Both the position numbers and the translations under genes were made by a program. A stretch of DNA of 64,000 bases, from contig JAILOV010000056.1 in the NCBI GenBank assembly GCA_024690605.1, positions 1 through 64,000 of the forward strand. Reading direction: 5' to 3'. How positions within the stretch are numbered: the first letter of the stretch is position 1; each line of letters starts with the position of its first letter. The notes below the pieces were generated by a model. It was not told the origin of the DNA. It saw nothing but the letters and a program-made list of their open reading frames with translations, and ran no database searches. The stretch is from Lachnospiraceae bacterium (lineage in GTDB: Bacteria > Bacillota > Clostridia > Lachnospirales > Lachnospiraceae). Shown here in pieces: positions 45,245-54,358 of this stretch.

Positions 45245-48200
45245 ATGAGCCACGCATGGACGAGGAGAAACGCCGGCGCGTGCCCGCACGCAGCAGGCGT
45301 TTCGACGAAGGACATATGCGGCGAATGCCGCGACAGTGAGAGAGCGCGGAGCGGTCTCGAACTGCGTGGCTCATTTCTATCGAGAACTCTGGGCATTTTT
45401 CGCGAATGCCGCGACAGTGAGAGAGCGCGGAGCGGTCTCGAACTGCGTGGCTCATTTTTTCTTCCTCTAATTCTCTTTCATATTCTTATCCTCCTCCCTT
45501 CCTGCGGCATTTCTCCGCAGCCCCCCGTGGATGCCGGAAAACCGGCAGAAACCACCGCCTCCTCCGACGGCTTTTCCACCGCACAGCTTTATGACCTGAC
45601 CGTTGATTACCGCACGGAACCGAAGGGTGTCTCCGTGGAAACACCGGTCTTTGGCTGGAAGATGTCGGACACGCGCACGGGACAGTGTCAGACGGCATAT
45701 CAGATCCGCGTTACCCGGGCCGGTGAGGCCCCGGTCGCCGACAGCCCTGTCTGGGACAGCGGTGTGGTGCGGGACGGCCGTTCTGTTGCCGTCGCCTATG
45801 GCGGGGAGACGCTGGAATACGGCACGGAATATGCCTGGGAGGTCTGCGTGTGGGACACGGACGGTCTTCCGGTCAGAGAACCCGCACGCGGAAGCTTTGA
45901 AACCGGACTGCCGGCGGACGGCTTTGACCGGGCGGATGCCTGCTGGATCGCGGCCCCCACGGAGGAGGCACCGGATCTGACGGCACAGACGGATTTCCGC
46001 ATCCGCGCCGTTCTGCGTATGGAAGATTCGGGCGCCGGTCTGGTCTGGGGCTACTCGCCCGAGGATCGCGGTTTTTACTGGCAGAGGATCGCGGCGGACG
46101 GAGACGACGGAACCGTGCGGCTCATGACGGACCGGATGGAACAGGACGTTTCTCTTTGGTGTGAGGAGACGGAGGCACTGCCGGTCGCGGCATCGGAACT
46201 GGAGGGACAGACCTTTTCCTGGGAGATTCGCGTGAAGGGATCATCGGCGCAGACCCTGATCAATGATCAAAAGGTCTGGGAGGGAACCCTGCCGGAGATC
46301 CGCGGGGCGAAGGGGGCGTGCGGCTTTCACGCCATCCGGGGCGATCGTGCCTATGTCGACAGCTTCCTCGTGTCTGCCGGAAACGGAGAGGTTCTTTACG
46401 CCGATGACTTTGATGATCCCTGGCACACCGTTTTCGGGGAACAGCCGGTCGTCGTCACGGCGGACGGAGAACTGTGCGCGGACGGTGCGATGCTGCTGAC
46501 ACCGGAAGAGAGCGGAGCCGCGTCTCCCGCCCCTCTGTTCCGCAGAGAATTCGAACTTGCCGGCGCCCGGCAGGTAAAAAGCGCCAGACTCTATGCGACG
46601 GCACTGGGGATCTACACCCTATCGGTCAACGGCACCCCGGTTTCCGACACGCTGTTCGATCCGGGCAATACCGCCTATAACACGCGGACGGACTATCAGA
46701 TCTACGATGTGACCGGCCTTCTGCGGACGGAGAGCAACGCGATCGGCGCGTCGCTCGGCCACGGATGGTATGACCGTGCGGTGGGTTTTGAAGGCGGCGG
46801 TGAGCCGTGGGGAAGAGACAACGCGTTTCGTGCTTTTCTGCGCATCGAATATGCGGACGGCAGCGAACAGACGATCGCGACCGATGCGGACTGGCGGGTC
46901 TGCGTTGACGGACCGGTCAGGGGCAATGATCTCTGGCAGGGTGAGGTCTATGACGCGCGCAGGGAGATGACCGGATATGATTCCTTCGGATACGGCGAAG
47001 ACGACACCTGGACACAGGCCCGGGTGATCGCGCCGGAGGGCTTTGATGCCGAACTGCATGCGCAGACGAAGGAACCGGTGCGCGTGCTGGAAGAGATCGA
47101 AGCGCAGCCGGCGGAAACATCCGCTGCGGGCGTGACAGTCTATGATCTCGGCAGGGAGATCACGGGGGTCTGCCGGATCCGTCTGCGCGGCCCCGAGGGC
47201 GAAACCGTGCTCCTGCGTCACGGGGAATGGATGAACGAAGCACGCATGACCAACGGAGACGGTGAACCGGGCACGGTCTACACCAAAAATCTGCTCGGTG
47301 CACAGAGCGTGGACCGCTATATCCTGAAGGGTGATCCCGACGGAGAGGAATACTCGCCGACCATGACCTTTCACGGATTCCGGTTTGTCGAGATCCGCAC
47401 CTCGTCGCCGGACGTGCGGGTAGAGAGCGTCTCGGCACTTTTTCTCTCGTCCGATCTGAAAAAGACGGGTACGTTTCGATGCTCCGATGAGCGGGTGAAC
47501 AGTCTCTGTGATAACATGGAGAGGACGGGCAGGGGGAATTCCCTCTCGATCCCGACGGACTGTCCGCAGCGCTCGGAGCGCTACGGCTGGACGGGAGACG
47601 CGCAGCTTTTCTGTGAGACGGCGCTGGACTTTTTTGACGGCGGCGTGTGGTACGCGGATTTCGCAAAGAGTCTTTGCGAGACGCAGGATCCGGGGACGGG
47701 GAGCGTGGCGGACATGTCACCCAAAAACACGGGCGCCGATACGGCCGGAAAGGGCGGGAGCGGCGGCAACAATGTCTGGGGCGACGCGATCGTGACGATC
47801 CCGTGGACACTATATACGCGGTATGGATCCGAACAGGTGCTCAGAGATTCCTATGACGGCGTGAAGAAATGGATCGGCTATCTGGTCGATAACAGTGATG
47901 CCTGGGTGCGCCCGGAGGATGGGTACGGAGATTTTCTGGCGCTGGACGGCCCTTCCGTCGCAGGGATCAACACGGCATGGAGTGCGCATGTCTGCGATCT
48001 TGCCGCGCGCATGGCAGGGGTTCTTGGCGAGGACGGAGACGCGGAGGTTTTCGCCGCGGATGCGGAAAACTTCCGGCGGGCGTTCTGTGACCATTGGGTG
48101 ACGGAAGCCGGCTGGATGACGGACGGTTCGCAGGGGAGTTTTGTCACCGCGATCGCGTTTGATCTTCTCCCGGAGGAATTCCGGGAGTCCGCGGTCGATC

Positions 48201-48817
48201 ACCTGGCGGTGACGATCGAGGCGCAGGGCGGTGTGCAGCTGACCGGTTTTGCGTCCACGCCGTATCTCTACAGTGTCCTCTGCGATCACGGACGATCGGC
48301 ACTTGCGTGGCAGCTGTTTTTACAGGATGCCCCGGGATCACTCCTCTATCCCACGGCAAAGGGGGCGACAACCCTATGGGAGAGGCGGGATGCCTGGCAG
48401 GAGGCTTCGGACGGGTCCTATGAACTGAAGGGATCGCTCAATCATCCGGCTTTCGGATCACCCGGTCACTGGTTGTTTTCCGGTGTGCTCGGCATCCGGT
48501 GCGATGAGGAACAGCCGGGATACCGGCACATCCTTCTGCGGCCGTCACCGGATCCGGCGCTCTCCTGGGCGGAGGGAAGCTATGAATCCGTGTACGGACG
48601 GATCGGAAGCCGGTGGGAGTATGCAGGCGATGATCCCGTGTTTACGGTATCGATCCCCGCAAACACGACAGCGACGATGATCCTGCCGGAAGGCGGCTGG
48701 GCGGTGAAGGAAAGCGCGACCGGGGAAGTGATGACGGAGATCGTGACGGCACGGACAGAGGACGGCGTGTCGCTGGAACTTCCCTCCGGGACGTTTGTGA
48801 TAGCAAAAGAGCAGTGA
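45221..48817 (+). CDS. GH78 alpha-L-rhamnosidase-like lipoprotein
   Basis: A large exported glycoside hydrolase, up to 1198 residues. A hydrophobic run ending in a lipobox ([10 protein letters not shown]) is followed by the GH78 N-terminal module ([20 protein letters not shown]), an inserted beta-rich region of about 150 residues that looks like a laminin-G/lectin fold, the family substrate-binding domain ([17 protein letters not shown]), and the (alpha/alpha)6 catalytic domain with [20 protein letters not shown]. The start is unresolved: no ATG, GTG or TTG lies directly before the signal, and the frame runs back through the repeat to ATGs at 45245, 45233 and 45221. The 45221 start has GAGAAG upstream and overlaps tsaD. 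The catalytic assignment is solid; the N-terminus is not. Confidence 0.8.
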   Translation: MRVKMRVKMSHAWTRRNAGACPHAAGVSTKDICGECRDSERARSGLELRGSFLSRTLGIFRECRDSERARSGLELRGSFFLPLILFHILILLPSCGISPQPPVDAGKPAETTASSDGFSTAQLYDLTVDYRTEPKGVSVETPVFGWKMSDTRTGQCQTAYQIRVTRAGEAPVADSPVWDSGVVRDGRSVAVAYGGETLEYGTEYAWEVCVWDTDGLPVREPARGSFETGLPADGFDRADACWIAAPTEEAPDLTAQTDFRIRAVLRMEDSGAGLVWGYSPEDRGFYWQRIAADGDDGTVRLMTDRMEQDVSLWCEETEALPVAASELEGQTFSWEIRVKGSSAQTLINDQKVWEGTLPEIRGAKGACGFHAIRGDRAYVDSFLVSAGNGEVLYADDFDDPWHTVFGEQPVVVTADGELCADGAMLLTPEESGAASPAPLFRREFELAGARQVKSARLYATALGIYTLSVNGTPVSDTLFDPGNTAYNTRTDYQIYDVTGLLRTESNAIGASLGHGWYDRAVGFEGGGEPWGRDNAFRAFLRIEYADGSEQTIATDADWRVCVDGPVRGNDLWQGEVYDARREMTGYDSFGYGEDDTWTQARVIAPEGFDAELHAQTKEPVRVLEEIEAQPAETSAAGVTVYDLGREITGVCRIRLRGPEGETVLLRHGEWMNEARMTNGDGEPGTVYTKNLLGAQSVDRYILKGDPDGEEYSPTMTFHGFRFVEIRTSSPDVRVESVSALFLSSDLKKTGTFRCSDERVNSLCDNMERTGRGNSLSIPTDCPQRSERYGWTGDAQLFCETALDFFDGGVWYADFAKSLCETQDPGTGSVADMSPKNTGADTAGKGGSGGNNVWGDAIVTIPWTLYTRYGSEQVLRDSYDGVKKWIGYLVDNSDAWVRPEDGYGDFLALDGPSVAGINTAWSAHVCDLAARMAGVLGEDGDAEVFAADAENFRRAFCDHWVTEAGWMTDGSQGSFVTAIAFDLLPEEFRESAVDHLAVTIEAQGGVQLTGFASTPYLYSVLCDHGRSALAWQLFLQDAPGSLLYPTAKGATTLWERRDAWQEASDGSYELKGSLNHPAFGSPGHWLFSGVLGIRCDEEQPGYRHILLRPSPDPALSWAEGSYESVYGRIGSRWEYAGDDPVFTVSIPANTTATMILPEGGWAVKESATGEVMTEIVTARTEDGVSLELPSGTFVIAKEQ
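45242..45460. repeat. Structured repeat element with inverted ends and an 81-bp tandem duplication
   Basis: Left end AAATGAGCCACGCA (45243-45256) is the perfect reverse complement of TGCGTGGCTCATTT at 45363-45376 and again at 45444-45457. The 56-bp unit 45321-45376 is repeated exactly at 45402-45457, a period of 81 bp. Within the first unit lie further stems: GAAACGCC (45267-45274) with GGCGTTTC (45296-45303), enclosing GCGTG-CCCG-CACGC (45278-45291), and GCGGC-GAAT-GCCGC (45318-45331). The whole can fold into a closed multi-branch structure on either strand. The last copy is followed by a T run. No transposase is present. It could be a MITE-like element, a structured RNA or a long-range terminator. 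Confidence 0.8.
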
Positions 48818-48833
48818 AGAACGGAGGTGACGG

Positions 48834-49613
48834 ATGAAAACAGCAGCAGTTCTGCTCGGCGCAGGCAGCGGCAGCCGGATGGGCGGCGACGTGAAGAAGC
48901 AGTATATGGAGCTTTGCGGCAAACCGCTCATGTATTACGGGATCTATGAATTCGAGAACAGCTTCGTCGATGACCTGATCCTGGTCGTCTCGAGAGGCGA
49001 TGAGGATTATGTCAAAAAGGAGATTGTAGAAAAATTCGGTTTTCAGAAGATCAAAGCGATCGTCACCGGGGGAAGGGAGCGCTATCACTCCGTCTGGAAC
49101 GGGCTGCAGAAGACGGGAAACGCCGAGATCATTCTGATCCATGATCTGGCGCGGCCGTTTGTCACCGAAGACATGATGCTCAGGGCCGTGAACGAGGCAA
49201 CGGACACCGGGGCGGCCGTGGTCGGTGTTCCGGTAAAGGACACGATCCGGGTGACGGACCGGGACGGTCTGGGCGTGGAGACGCCGAACCGGAGCACGCT
49301 CTGGGCAGCCCAGACGCCGCAGGTGTTTCGGGCTGCGCTGATCCGGGAATGCTATGACAGGCTGCACCGGGATGAGGAGGTGATCCTCTCACAGGGGACC
49401 CAGATCACCGACGACGGACAGGTAGTTGAACTTTTCTCCGATGTGCGTGTTAAAATGGTGGAGGGTGCTTATTCGAACATCAAGGTGACTGTACCCGAGG
49501 ATCTCGCGGCAGCGGAGGTCATCCTGTCTTCCCGCACGGATCATCGCCTGGGAAGCGGCAGTGAGGGTGCGGTCGGCAGCACGGAGAGGTTTTTCGGATC
49601 GGGGGTGAGATGA
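48834..49613 (+). CDS. ispD: 2-C-methyl-D-erythritol 4-phosphate cytidylyltransferase
   Basis: A 259-residue cytidylyltransferase of the non-mevalonate isoprenoid pathway. The CTP-binding N-terminus is LLGAGSGSRMGGDVKKQYM; ILIHDLARPFV and AAQTPQVFRAALIRECY are also conserved. GGAGGTGACGG precedes the ATG. The C-terminus is about 20 residues longer than typical, with a low-complexity tail. The stop overlaps the MscS gene (ATGATGA context). Confidence 0.94.
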   Translation: MKTAAVLLGAGSGSRMGGDVKKQYMELCGKPLMYYGIYEFENSFVDDLILVVSRGDEDYVKKEIVEKFGFQKIKAIVTGGRERYHSVWNGLQKTGNAEIILIHDLARPFVTEDMMLRAVNEATDTGAAVVGVPVKDTIRVTDRDGLGVETPNRSTLWAAQTPQVFRAALIRECYDRLHRDEEVILSQGTQITDDGQVVELFSDVRVKMVEGAYSNIKVTVPEDLAAAEVILSSRTDHRLGSGSEGAVGSTERFFGSGVR

Positions 49614-50467
49614 TGACGGCGATTCTTGCGATCGATGCCGTGACGAACGTGATGCCGGATATCGCTACGGGAAAAACACCGATGGCGGTGGGCGTCAGGA
49701 TCGTGCTCTATATCCTGCCGTTCGTTGTGGCTTATCTGGCCGGTCTTGTGTTGGATCGGTTTCTGAGTAACGAACGGCTGCACGGAAAACTCCATCTTGT
49801 GCTCCTTCGTTCGATCATCCGGATCGCGATCTGGATGGCCGCGATCATTACGGCGGTGTCCTTTGTACCGAGCTTCTCAAGGACATGGGAGACCGTGGTC
49901 GCGTCCTCGGGGATCGCGGCTGTGGTCCTCGGTCTCGCGGCGCAGTCCACGCTCGCCAATGTATTTGCCGGCATCGCGCTCTCTGTGACGCAGGCCAGAC
50001 CGTTTGATATCGGAGACCGCATCCAGGTGGGCACGAACGATCCCGGATTTGTCGTGGACATCACCCTCCGGCATGTTGCGATCTGCACCTTTCAGAATGA
50101 GGTGATCTACGTGCCCAATTCCGTCGTGAGCAGTTCGACGATCATCAATTACACCAAGATGACGTCCTACTCCTATCCGGTCATGGTCTCGGTAGCTTAC
50201 GGAACGGACGTGGAAAAGGCGATGCGGGTGATGCGAGAGGTGATCGCCTCGCATCCCAAGTATGTCGGCGGAGCCGATGTGCCGGTCCTGTGCCGGGAAC
50301 TGGGTGATTCGGGCATCACGCTGCGCGCCATGATGACGACAGGGATCTTTGCGGACAATCCCGGCGCGTGTTCGGACTGCAGGGTTGAGATCCTGAAGCG
50401 CTTCGCGCAGGAGGGCATCGAGATCCCTTATCCGCATGTAGATGTAACCATGAGAGAAAGCAGATGA
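49610..50467 (+). CDS. MscS family small-conductance mechanosensitive channel
   Basis: A 285-residue membrane channel. Three N-terminal helices lead into the pore-lining TM3 with the MscS signature (AVVLGLAAQSTLANVFAGIA near residue 105), then the beta domain (RPFDIGDRIQVGTNDPGFV, VYVPNSVV-like VPNSVVSSSTIINY) and the C-terminal alpha/beta domain. It releases osmolytes upon hypo-osmotic shock. It overlaps ispD by 4 bp; a kinase gene follows after 19 bp. Confidence 0.92.
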   Translation: MMTAILAIDAVTNVMPDIATGKTPMAVGVRIVLYILPFVVAYLAGLVLDRFLSNERLHGKLHLVLLRSIIRIAIWMAAIITAVSFVPSFSRTWETVVASSGIAAVVLGLAAQSTLANVFAGIALSVTQARPFDIGDRIQVGTNDPGFVVDITLRHVAICTFQNEVIYVPNSVVSSSTIINYTKMTSYSYPVMVSVAYGTDVEKAMRVMREVIASHPKYVGGADVPVLCRELGDSGITLRAMMTTGIFADNPGACSDCRVEILKRFAQEGIEIPYPHVDVTMRESR

Positions 50468-50486
50468 AACAGAGGAGGGCAGGCTC

Positions 50487-52145
50487 ATGACGGTGAAACT
50501 GGAGATCAACGGGGAAACGCGTGAATATGCGGCGGAGACGACCTATGAGGAGATCGCCCGCGAGTATCAGAAGGACTATCCGGAGCGGATCGCGCTGGTG
50601 CGCCTGAACGGTAAGATCCGTGAACTGATGCATCATGTAGAACGGGACGGGAAACTCGAGTTTCTCACGCTTTCGGATCGCGCCGGTCACAAAGCCTATG
50701 TGCGCACGGCGATCATGCTGCTCATCAAGTCGTTGCGCGAGGAACTGGGGATCTCGGATCAGCCGGTGCTCAAACTGGAATTCACCATCGGCTCGGGATA
50801 TTACTGCACACCGCGCGGCAATGTGAGCTTCGGCGGAAGCGTACTGAAAAACGTGGAGGACCGCATGCAGCGGGAGATCGAAGCGGGAACGCGGATCGAA
50901 AAGAAAAGTTTCCCGATCGAGGAGGCTGTCGAACTGTTCAGAAAACAGGGGATGACGGACAAGATCTCGCTGTTCCGCTACCGGCGCAGTTCCTCTGTTA
51001 ACGTGTACCGTCTCGGCGGTTTCTGTGACTATTTCTACGGCTACATGCTGCCGGATGTATCCTATCTGAAAGCTTATTCCCTCATGCCCTATAAGGGCGG
51101 CTTTATCCTGGTCCTGCCCAACCGGGCGACGCCCGAGGAACTGCCGGATTTTGATGAACGGGACAATCTTTTCGAGCAGCTTTCGCGCAACACCGACTGG
51201 GGAGAGATGATGGGGATCGAGACGGTCGGGGATCTCAACGATCTGATCGTGCGCGGAGAGACCGATCAGATCATCCTGGTGCAGGAGGCGCTGCAGGAGC
51301 GCAGGATCGGAGAACTGGCCAAAAGGATCCATGACAGACGCGATGTGAAATTCGTCATGATCGCGGGGCCTTCTTCCTCCGGCAAGACGACCTTTGCCAA
51401 CCGTCTCTCCATCCAGCTGCGCACCTGGGGACTCGTGCCGCATCTGATCAGTCTCGATGACTACTATAACGACCGGGACAAGGCACCGCTTGACGAGAAC
51501 GGAAAACCCAACTTCGAATGTCTGGAGGCATTGAATGTTGAGGGATTCAACCGGGATATGATGACGCTCTTAAACGGCGGCGAGATCGAGCTGCCGCGTT
51601 ACAATTTCCTCTCCGGCAAAAGTGAGAGGAGTGGGCACATGCTGAAGCTCGGCGCCGAGGATGTGCTTGTGATCGAGGGGATCCACGGGCTCAATGACCA
51701 GATGTCGCACGCGCTTCCCGCGGAGAGCAAGTTTAAGATCTACATCAGTGCACTGACAACGCTGTCTGTGGATATGCACAACCGGATCCCCACGACGGAT
51801 GCACGGCTCTTAAGAAGGATCGTGCGGGATGCCAGGACGCGCGGCTCGAGTGCCGCTCACACGATCAGCATGTGGGACAGTGTGCGCGCGGGAGAGGAAC
51901 AGTATATCTTTCCTTTCCAGGAGAGCGCGGATGAGATGTTCAACTCCGCACAGATCTATGAGCTCGCGATCCTGAAGCAGTTTGCGGAGCCGCTTCTGTT
52001 CGCTGTGGAACGGGGCACGCCGGAGTATGACGAAGCGAAGCGTCTGCTGAAATTCCTTGATTATTTCGTCGGTATGGATCAGGATGCGCTGCCCAACAAT
52101 TCGATCTGCCGTGAATTCGTCGGAGGTTCCTGTTTCCGTGTCTGA
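50487..52145 (+). CDS. Nucleoside kinase with TGS-like N-terminus (uridine kinase family)
   Basis: A 552-residue two-part protein. The N-terminal ~270 residues contain a TGS/ubiquitin-like segment (KLEINGETREYAAETTYEEI) and a threonyl-tRNA synthetase editing-like region (FTIGSGYYCTPRGNVSFGGS). The C-terminal half is a PRK/uridine kinase domain with the P-loop GPSSSGKTTFANRL and SLDDYYNDRDKAP, plus TTDARLLRRIVRDARTRG. Such fusions are common in Firmicutes and are usually annotated as uridine or nucleoside kinases; the substrate is not proven. Confidence 0.88.
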   Translation: MTVKLEINGETREYAAETTYEEIAREYQKDYPERIALVRLNGKIRELMHHVERDGKLEFLTLSDRAGHKAYVRTAIMLLIKSLREELGISDQPVLKLEFTIGSGYYCTPRGNVSFGGSVLKNVEDRMQREIEAGTRIEKKSFPIEEAVELFRKQGMTDKISLFRYRRSSSVNVYRLGGFCDYFYGYMLPDVSYLKAYSLMPYKGGFILVLPNRATPEELPDFDERDNLFEQLSRNTDWGEMMGIETVGDLNDLIVRGETDQIILVQEALQERRIGELAKRIHDRRDVKFVMIAGPSSSGKTTFANRLSIQLRTWGLVPHLISLDDYYNDRDKAPLDENGKPNFECLEALNVEGFNRDMMTLLNGGEIELPRYNFLSGKSERSGHMLKLGAEDVLVIEGIHGLNDQMSHALPAESKFKIYISALTTLSVDMHNRIPTTDARLLRRIVRDARTRGSSAAHTISMWDSVRAGEEQYIFPFQESADEMFNSAQIYELAILKQFAEPLLFAVERGTPEYDEAKRLLKFLDYFVGMDQDALPNNSICREFVGGSCFRV

Positions 52146-52186
52146 TGGCATCCTGAAAACAGATGACGGGCGATTGCCGCATGATG

Positions 52187-52204
52187 AAAAAAGATGAGCG
52201 GGAC
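52187..52204 (-). terminator. Terminator using the rnpB P1 helix and U6 tract
   Basis: Six Ts (52192-52187 on the minus strand) directly follow the 3' strand of the P1 helix, so P1 itself can serve as the terminator stem. Confidence 0.6.
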
Positions 52205-52542
52205 GGTAAGCCGGGTTCTGTCGTGAACGATCATCTATCTAGGACCGCCGTTACCGACGGCCTCAAGCGACCTACCCGCGCGAAGGACGGGCAGCCCTGT
52301 CTCGCGCGATCTGGCCTTGCTTCGGATGGGGTTTACACGGCTGCCGGTGTTACCACCGGTACGGTGAGCTCTTGCCTCGCCTTTTCACCCTTACTGCGCC
52401 ATGCGCAGCGGTTCTTTTCTGTTGCACTGTCCCGGGAGTCGCCTCCGCCGGACGTTATCCGGCATCCTGCCCTGTGAAGCCCGGACTTTCCTCCCCTGCG
52501 TCCTTTCGGAATCTGCAGCGGCGATCGTTTATCCCGCTCATC
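52193..52542 (-). ncRNA. rnpB: RNase P RNA (M1 RNA), class A-like
   Basis: The minus strand has the universal core: GGAGGAAAGTCCGGGCTTC near the 5' end, the GGCGAGGCAAGAGCTCACCG block in the specificity domain, and ACAGAACCCGGCTTA near the 3' end (P4 partners). P1 is formed by GATGAGCGGGA at the 5' end (from 52542) and TCCCGCTCATC at the 3' end (to 52193), which defines a length of about 350 nt. An oligo-T tract follows at 52192-52187. The RNA is the catalytic subunit that removes 5' leaders from tRNA precursors. Confidence 0.95.
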
Positions 52543-53361
52543 AATGGTAATGTAGCGAAAGCGGGGAGACTTGTCAAGGCGGGGGTTCTTTTCGCCGTTC
52601 TTTTGCTGACACTCGCCGCACCGTCCCATGCACAGGGACCGGGAGCGGAAGAGATCTGCGCGTCGATGCGCGCACTTTCCCTGTTTTCCTGTCTTCCGCT
52701 GGAACGCGAGGATCTCCGCGAAGCAGCGACGCATGTGAGAATGACACAGGTCACTGTGCGCACCGACGGGCGGCGCGGGCAGGGCAGCATCTGCCGCATC
52801 GGAGAAGAGGAGATCCTCGTGTTCACGGCGGTGCATGTGATCGGGGATGCGGAGGACGGGACTGTCCTGTTTTCGCCGCAGGCAGGAAGTTCTTTCGAAG
52901 CTCCTTTTTCCGTTCTTGCGCGTAGCGATGCCGAAGATGCGATATTACTTTCGGTGAGAACGACGGACATACCGCCGCAGATCACCTTGGGACTCAGGGA
53001 GATCGCCGGAGAAACGCCGGATGAGAGCCGTGTCTCTGTGAATGCCGGGCAGGAAGATGATCCGGATCGTGTCTTTCCCGCAGAGGGAACATCGCTTTTC
53101 TGTTTTTGCGGGGAGGAGGTTCGCGCCGGTGTGATGCTCGATGTGCCGGCTTTTCAGAGAAAAGCGGCGGAGAATGCGGACGGCGTCCCGGCGGATGCCC
53201 GCTATTGTCTGATGAGCGCCGATCCGGGCATGTCCGGCGGTGCGATCTTCGACGCGCGGGGGTGTGCCGTCGGTATGATCCTCGGTGGAAATGAGGAGAT
53301 CGTGGCTTTTCTGCCGGCAGAAAAAATAAAAACGATTAACGAAGAAAAATCTTTCAGATAA
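52474..53361 (+). CDS. Exported trypsin-like serine protease (start uncertain)
   Basis: A chymotrypsin-fold serine protease. The catalytic triad is visible: His in LVFTAVHVIGD, Asp in DAEDAILLSV, and Ser in DPGMSGGAIFD. A signal peptide core (VLFAVLLLTLAAPSHAQG) precedes it, so the protease acts outside the membrane. No ATG, GTG or TTG lies between the signal and the 5' end of rnpB; the nearest in-frame candidates are GTG at 52474 and TTG at 52372, both antisense to rnpB and without a ribosome site. I give the GTG frame, but the real start may be non-canonical. The protease fold is confident; the N-terminus is not. Confidence 0.72.
   Translation: MKPGLSSPASFRNLQRRSFIPLINGNVAKAGRLVKAGVLFAVLLLTLAAPSHAQGPGAEEICASMRALSLFSCLPLEREDLREAATHVRMTQVTVRTDGRRGQGSICRIGEEEILVFTAVHVIGDAEDGTVLFSPQAGSSFEAPFSVLARSDAEDAILLSVRTTDIPPQITLGLREIAGETPDESRVSVNAGQEDDPDRVFPAEGTSLFCFCGEEVRAGVMLDVPAFQRKAAENADGVPADARYCLMSADPGMSGGAIFDARGCAVGMILGGNEEIVAFLPAEKIKTINEEKSFR
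52549..52577 (-). promoter_or_regulatory. rnpB promoter
   Basis: On the minus strand TTGACA (52577-52572) and TACATT (52554-52549) are spaced by 17 bp, and the P1 helix begins 7 bp further on. The promoter lies within the signal-peptide codons of the divergent protease gene. Confidence 0.8.
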
Positions 53362-53381
53362 CATCAGTTATTGCTGTTCCG

Positions 53382-53435
53382 CGGACACATTTTTGGTTAT
53401 ACTGATATAAGGGTGATTTTTCGCTGTCATGCGAA
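53382..53435 (+). promoter_or_regulatory. Candidate kdu promoter and operator
   Basis: CGGACA (53382-53387) and TATAAG (53406-53411) are spaced by 18 bp. Just downstream, at the expected transcription start, lies the dyad TTCGC-TGTCAT-GCGAA (53420-53435). This looks like a repressor site for the uronate operon. The promoter is weak compared with others in the window. Confidence 0.4.
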
Positions 53436-53477
53436 CCCGCGTAAGGAAAGGACGATGAAGAAAGGGGGCAATAGAGC

Positions 53478-54341
53478 ATGGAACTGAGGACGGCGTCCTC
53501 ACCGAAGGACGCGAAGTATTATGATACCGAGCGGCTCAGGCAGGAGTTTCTGATCGATGATCTGTTTCGGCCGGATGAGATCAAACTGGTCTACAGCCAT
53601 ATCGACCGTATCATCACCGGCAGTGCGGTTCCCGTGAAGGGGGAACTGAAGCTGACCGCGGGTGAGGAACTGCGTGCAAAGCATTTCTGCGACCGCAGGG
53701 AACTCGGTGTCATCAATATCGGCGGAGCCGGAACGATCACCGCCGACGGGAAGACCTGGGAGGTCGGACCGAAGGAGGGCATGTACATCGGCATGGGAAC
53801 AAAGGAGATCTCCTTTGCGAGCAGGGACGGTGCGACGCCCGCCAAATTCTATCTGAACAGTGCGCCGGCGCACAGAACCTGGCCGACTGTGCTCATCCGG
53901 AGAGAGGGATCGCCCTCCGAGGATGTTGTCATCATCAAGGACGAGAACAAAAAGGAACTGGGAAGCCTGGAGGAGGCCAATCACCGCGTCATCAACAAGT
54001 ATATCCTGCCAGGGCAGGTGACGAGCTGCCAGCTGGAGATGGGCATGACGGAATTAAAACCGGGCAGTGTCTGGAACACGATGCCGTGTCACACACACGA
54101 CCGCCGCATGGAGGTCTATCTCTATTTCAACATGCCCGACGACGCCTTTGTCATGCATTTCATGGGGGAACCGCAACAGACCCGTCACATCATCATGCGC
54201 AACGAGCAGGCGGTGATCTCGCCCAGCTGGTCGATCCATTCGGGCTGCGGTACGCAGGCCTACACCTTTATCTGGGGTATGGTCGGCGAGAATCAGGATT
54301 TTGACGACATGGATGATGTCGCCATGAAAGATCTCATGTAA
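53478..54341 (+). CDS. kduI: 5-keto-4-deoxyuronate isomerase KduI
   Basis: A 287-residue cupin-type isomerase converting 5-keto-4-deoxyuronate (from unsaturated uronates of pectin or glycosaminoglycans) to 2,5-diketo-3-deoxygluconate. The zinc-binding motif is [18 protein letters not shown] near residue 195, with a later His in [11 protein letters not shown]. Length agrees with the family. AAGGGGG precedes the ATG. A possible 10-codon leader ORF overlaps the start. First gene of a four-gene catabolic operon. Confidence 0.94.
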   Translation: MELRTASSPKDAKYYDTERLRQEFLIDDLFRPDEIKLVYSHIDRIITGSAVPVKGELKLTAGEELRAKHFCDRRELGVINIGGAGTITADGKTWEVGPKEGMYIGMGTKEISFASRDGATPAKFYLNSAPAHRTWPTVLIRREGSPSEDVVIIKDENKKELGSLEEANHRVINKYILPGQVTSCQLEMGMTELKPGSVWNTMPCHTHDRRMEVYLYFNMPDDAFVMHFMGEPQQTRHIIMRNEQAVISPSWSIHSGCGTQAYTFIWGMVGENQDFDDMDDVAMKDLM

Positions 54342-54358
54342 AGAAGGAGGAAAGAAAC

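Noticed and set aside
45240-45455. A 71-codon minus-strand ORF through the repeat that looks like a repetitive peptide
   Set aside because: The repeated peptide simply follows from the exact DNA duplication; no ribosome site or known domain. Kept as a property of the repeat, not as a gene.
45321-45457. Possible CRISPR array
   Set aside because: Only two 56-bp copies with a 25-bp spacer that itself resembles flanking repeat DNA, and no cas genes.
49444-49458. GTGTTAAAATGG inside ispD as another copy of the 45.2 kb tandem motif
   Set aside because: The similarity is limited to about 10 bases and lies within a conserved reading frame.
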